A stretch of DNA of 13,717 nucleotides from Dehalococcoidia bacterium. GTDB taxonomy: Bacteria; Chloroflexota; Dehalococcoidia; Dehalococcoidales; RBG-16-60-22. The stretch is from assembly GCA_004375725.1 (NCBI GenBank), contig SOKS01000178.1, positions 1-13,717 on the forward strand. The letters run 5' to 3'. Position 1 is the first letter of the stretch. The number at the start of each line of letters is the position of its first letter. The notes under the pieces are model-generated. The model was given only the letters and a program-made list of their open reading frames with translations. It was not told the DNA's origin and made no database searches. Position numbers and translations under genes: made by a program. Shown piece by piece: positions 13,514 through 13,717 of the stretch.

Positions 13514-13534
13514 TTTGCTAACATTTTTGCTAAC
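13514..13534. repeat. Two 9-base direct repeats next to the module promoter
   Basis: TTTGCTAAC occurs at 13514-13522 and 13526-13534, a 12-base period (GTTAGCAAA on the coding strand of the module). The pair ends 7 bases upstream of the TTGACA -35 box, a position typical of activator or repressor sites. Confidence 0.55.
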
Positions 13535-13604
13535 GTACTTGTAAACATAAAATGGTATTCAGGATGGCTTGTTTTAACTTGGTGGCACAATACGCCTGTA
13601 CTGC

Positions 13605-13717
13605 TTAATACGTGTGATTGAGAGCGTTCCTTAATTGCTTCGTGAAATCGCCCAGCTCTGTCAGAGAACTATCAGACTCAATGAGCTGGATTATCCGGCT
13701 GCCTACTATCACCCCAT
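13605..13717 (-). CDS. trpA: Tryptophan synthase alpha subunit, C-terminal part only
   Basis: The last 36 residues and the TAA stop (13607-13605) are in the window; the gene continues past the right edge. The reading frame begins GVIVGSRIIQLIES, matching the conserved C-terminal GVIVGSA-type phosphate-binding block of TrpA, and then continues as a terminal helix to N-H-T-Y. TrpA cleaves indole-3-glycerol phosphate to indole and glyceraldehyde 3-phosphate in the final step of tryptophan synthesis. The gene is probably the end of a leftward trp operon. About 170 bases separate its stop from the AT-rich module, which reads in the same direction. The call rests on a short segment but a distinctive one. 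Confidence 0.82.
   Translation of the reverse strand, partial: GVIVGSRIIQLIESDSSLTELGDFTKQLRNALNHTY

Noticed and set aside
13514..13534. Possible CRISPR or phage attachment repeats
   Set aside because: There are only two 9-base copies with a 3-base gap and no integrase or cas gene. A regulatory site next to the promoter is the simpler reading.
12136..13604. Insertion sequence or transposon carrying the AT-rich genes
   Set aside because: No transposase-like protein and no terminal inverted repeats were seen at the edges. Transfer is inferred from composition only.

Overview
The window looks like a chromosomal segment of an anaerobic bacterium, most likely a member of the Chloroflexi class Dehalococcoidia. 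That is an inference from the corrinoid-salvage operon order, the moderate GC content and the mix of catabolic genes; no rRNA or other phylogenetic marker is present. It contains a small degradative locus, a complete riboswitch-controlled corrinoid uptake and nucleotide-loop assembly operon, an AT-rich two-gene insertion of unknown function, and the 3' end of trpA.

Left part (1-3802). Two genes read leftward: the first 13 codons of an unknown gene and an Asp/Glu racemase-superfamily protein. A 178-base divergent promoter region separates them from three rightward genes: a 3-hydroxyacyl-CoA dehydrogenase-like protein, a metal-dependent amidohydrolase, and a fumarylacetoacetate hydrolase-family protein. 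Together these three suggest a short route that oxidises and then hydrolyses a carboxylic or ring-derived substrate. The substrate cannot be read from the sequence.

Middle part (3803-12135). After two tandem hairpins comes a promoter, a cobalamin riboswitch and an intrinsic terminator. Nine tightly packed rightward genes follow: btuF, btuC and btuD (corrinoid ABC importer), cbiB and a cobD-type PLP decarboxylase (aminopropanol arm), cobT, cobS, a Dph6-like PP-loop ATPase, and cobU. The importer brings in corrinoid. CobD and CbiB make adenosylcobinamide phosphate. CobU makes the GDP derivative. CobT makes alpha-ribazole phosphate, and CobS joins the two halves. No corrin-ring genes, cobA, cbiP or cobC are in view, so this is a salvage and late-assembly operon. 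The Dph6-like gene is the unexplained member. Spacing runs from a 17-base overlap to a 17-base gap, and several starts are TTG codons with strong ribosome binding sites.

Right part (12136-13717). The composition falls sharply (about 19 G+C in sampled 60-base rows, against 39 in a sampled row of cobT). Two leftward genes overlapping by one base encode a 78-residue cysteine-rich, zinc-finger-like protein and a 343-residue protein with one N-terminal membrane anchor. They have their own promoter, with a perfect TTGACA and two 9-base direct repeats just upstream. I do not recognise either family; they look like a horizontally acquired two-gene module. The window ends inside trpA, read leftward, whose last 36 residues are present. 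No tRNA, rRNA, transposase or CRISPR array was seen.
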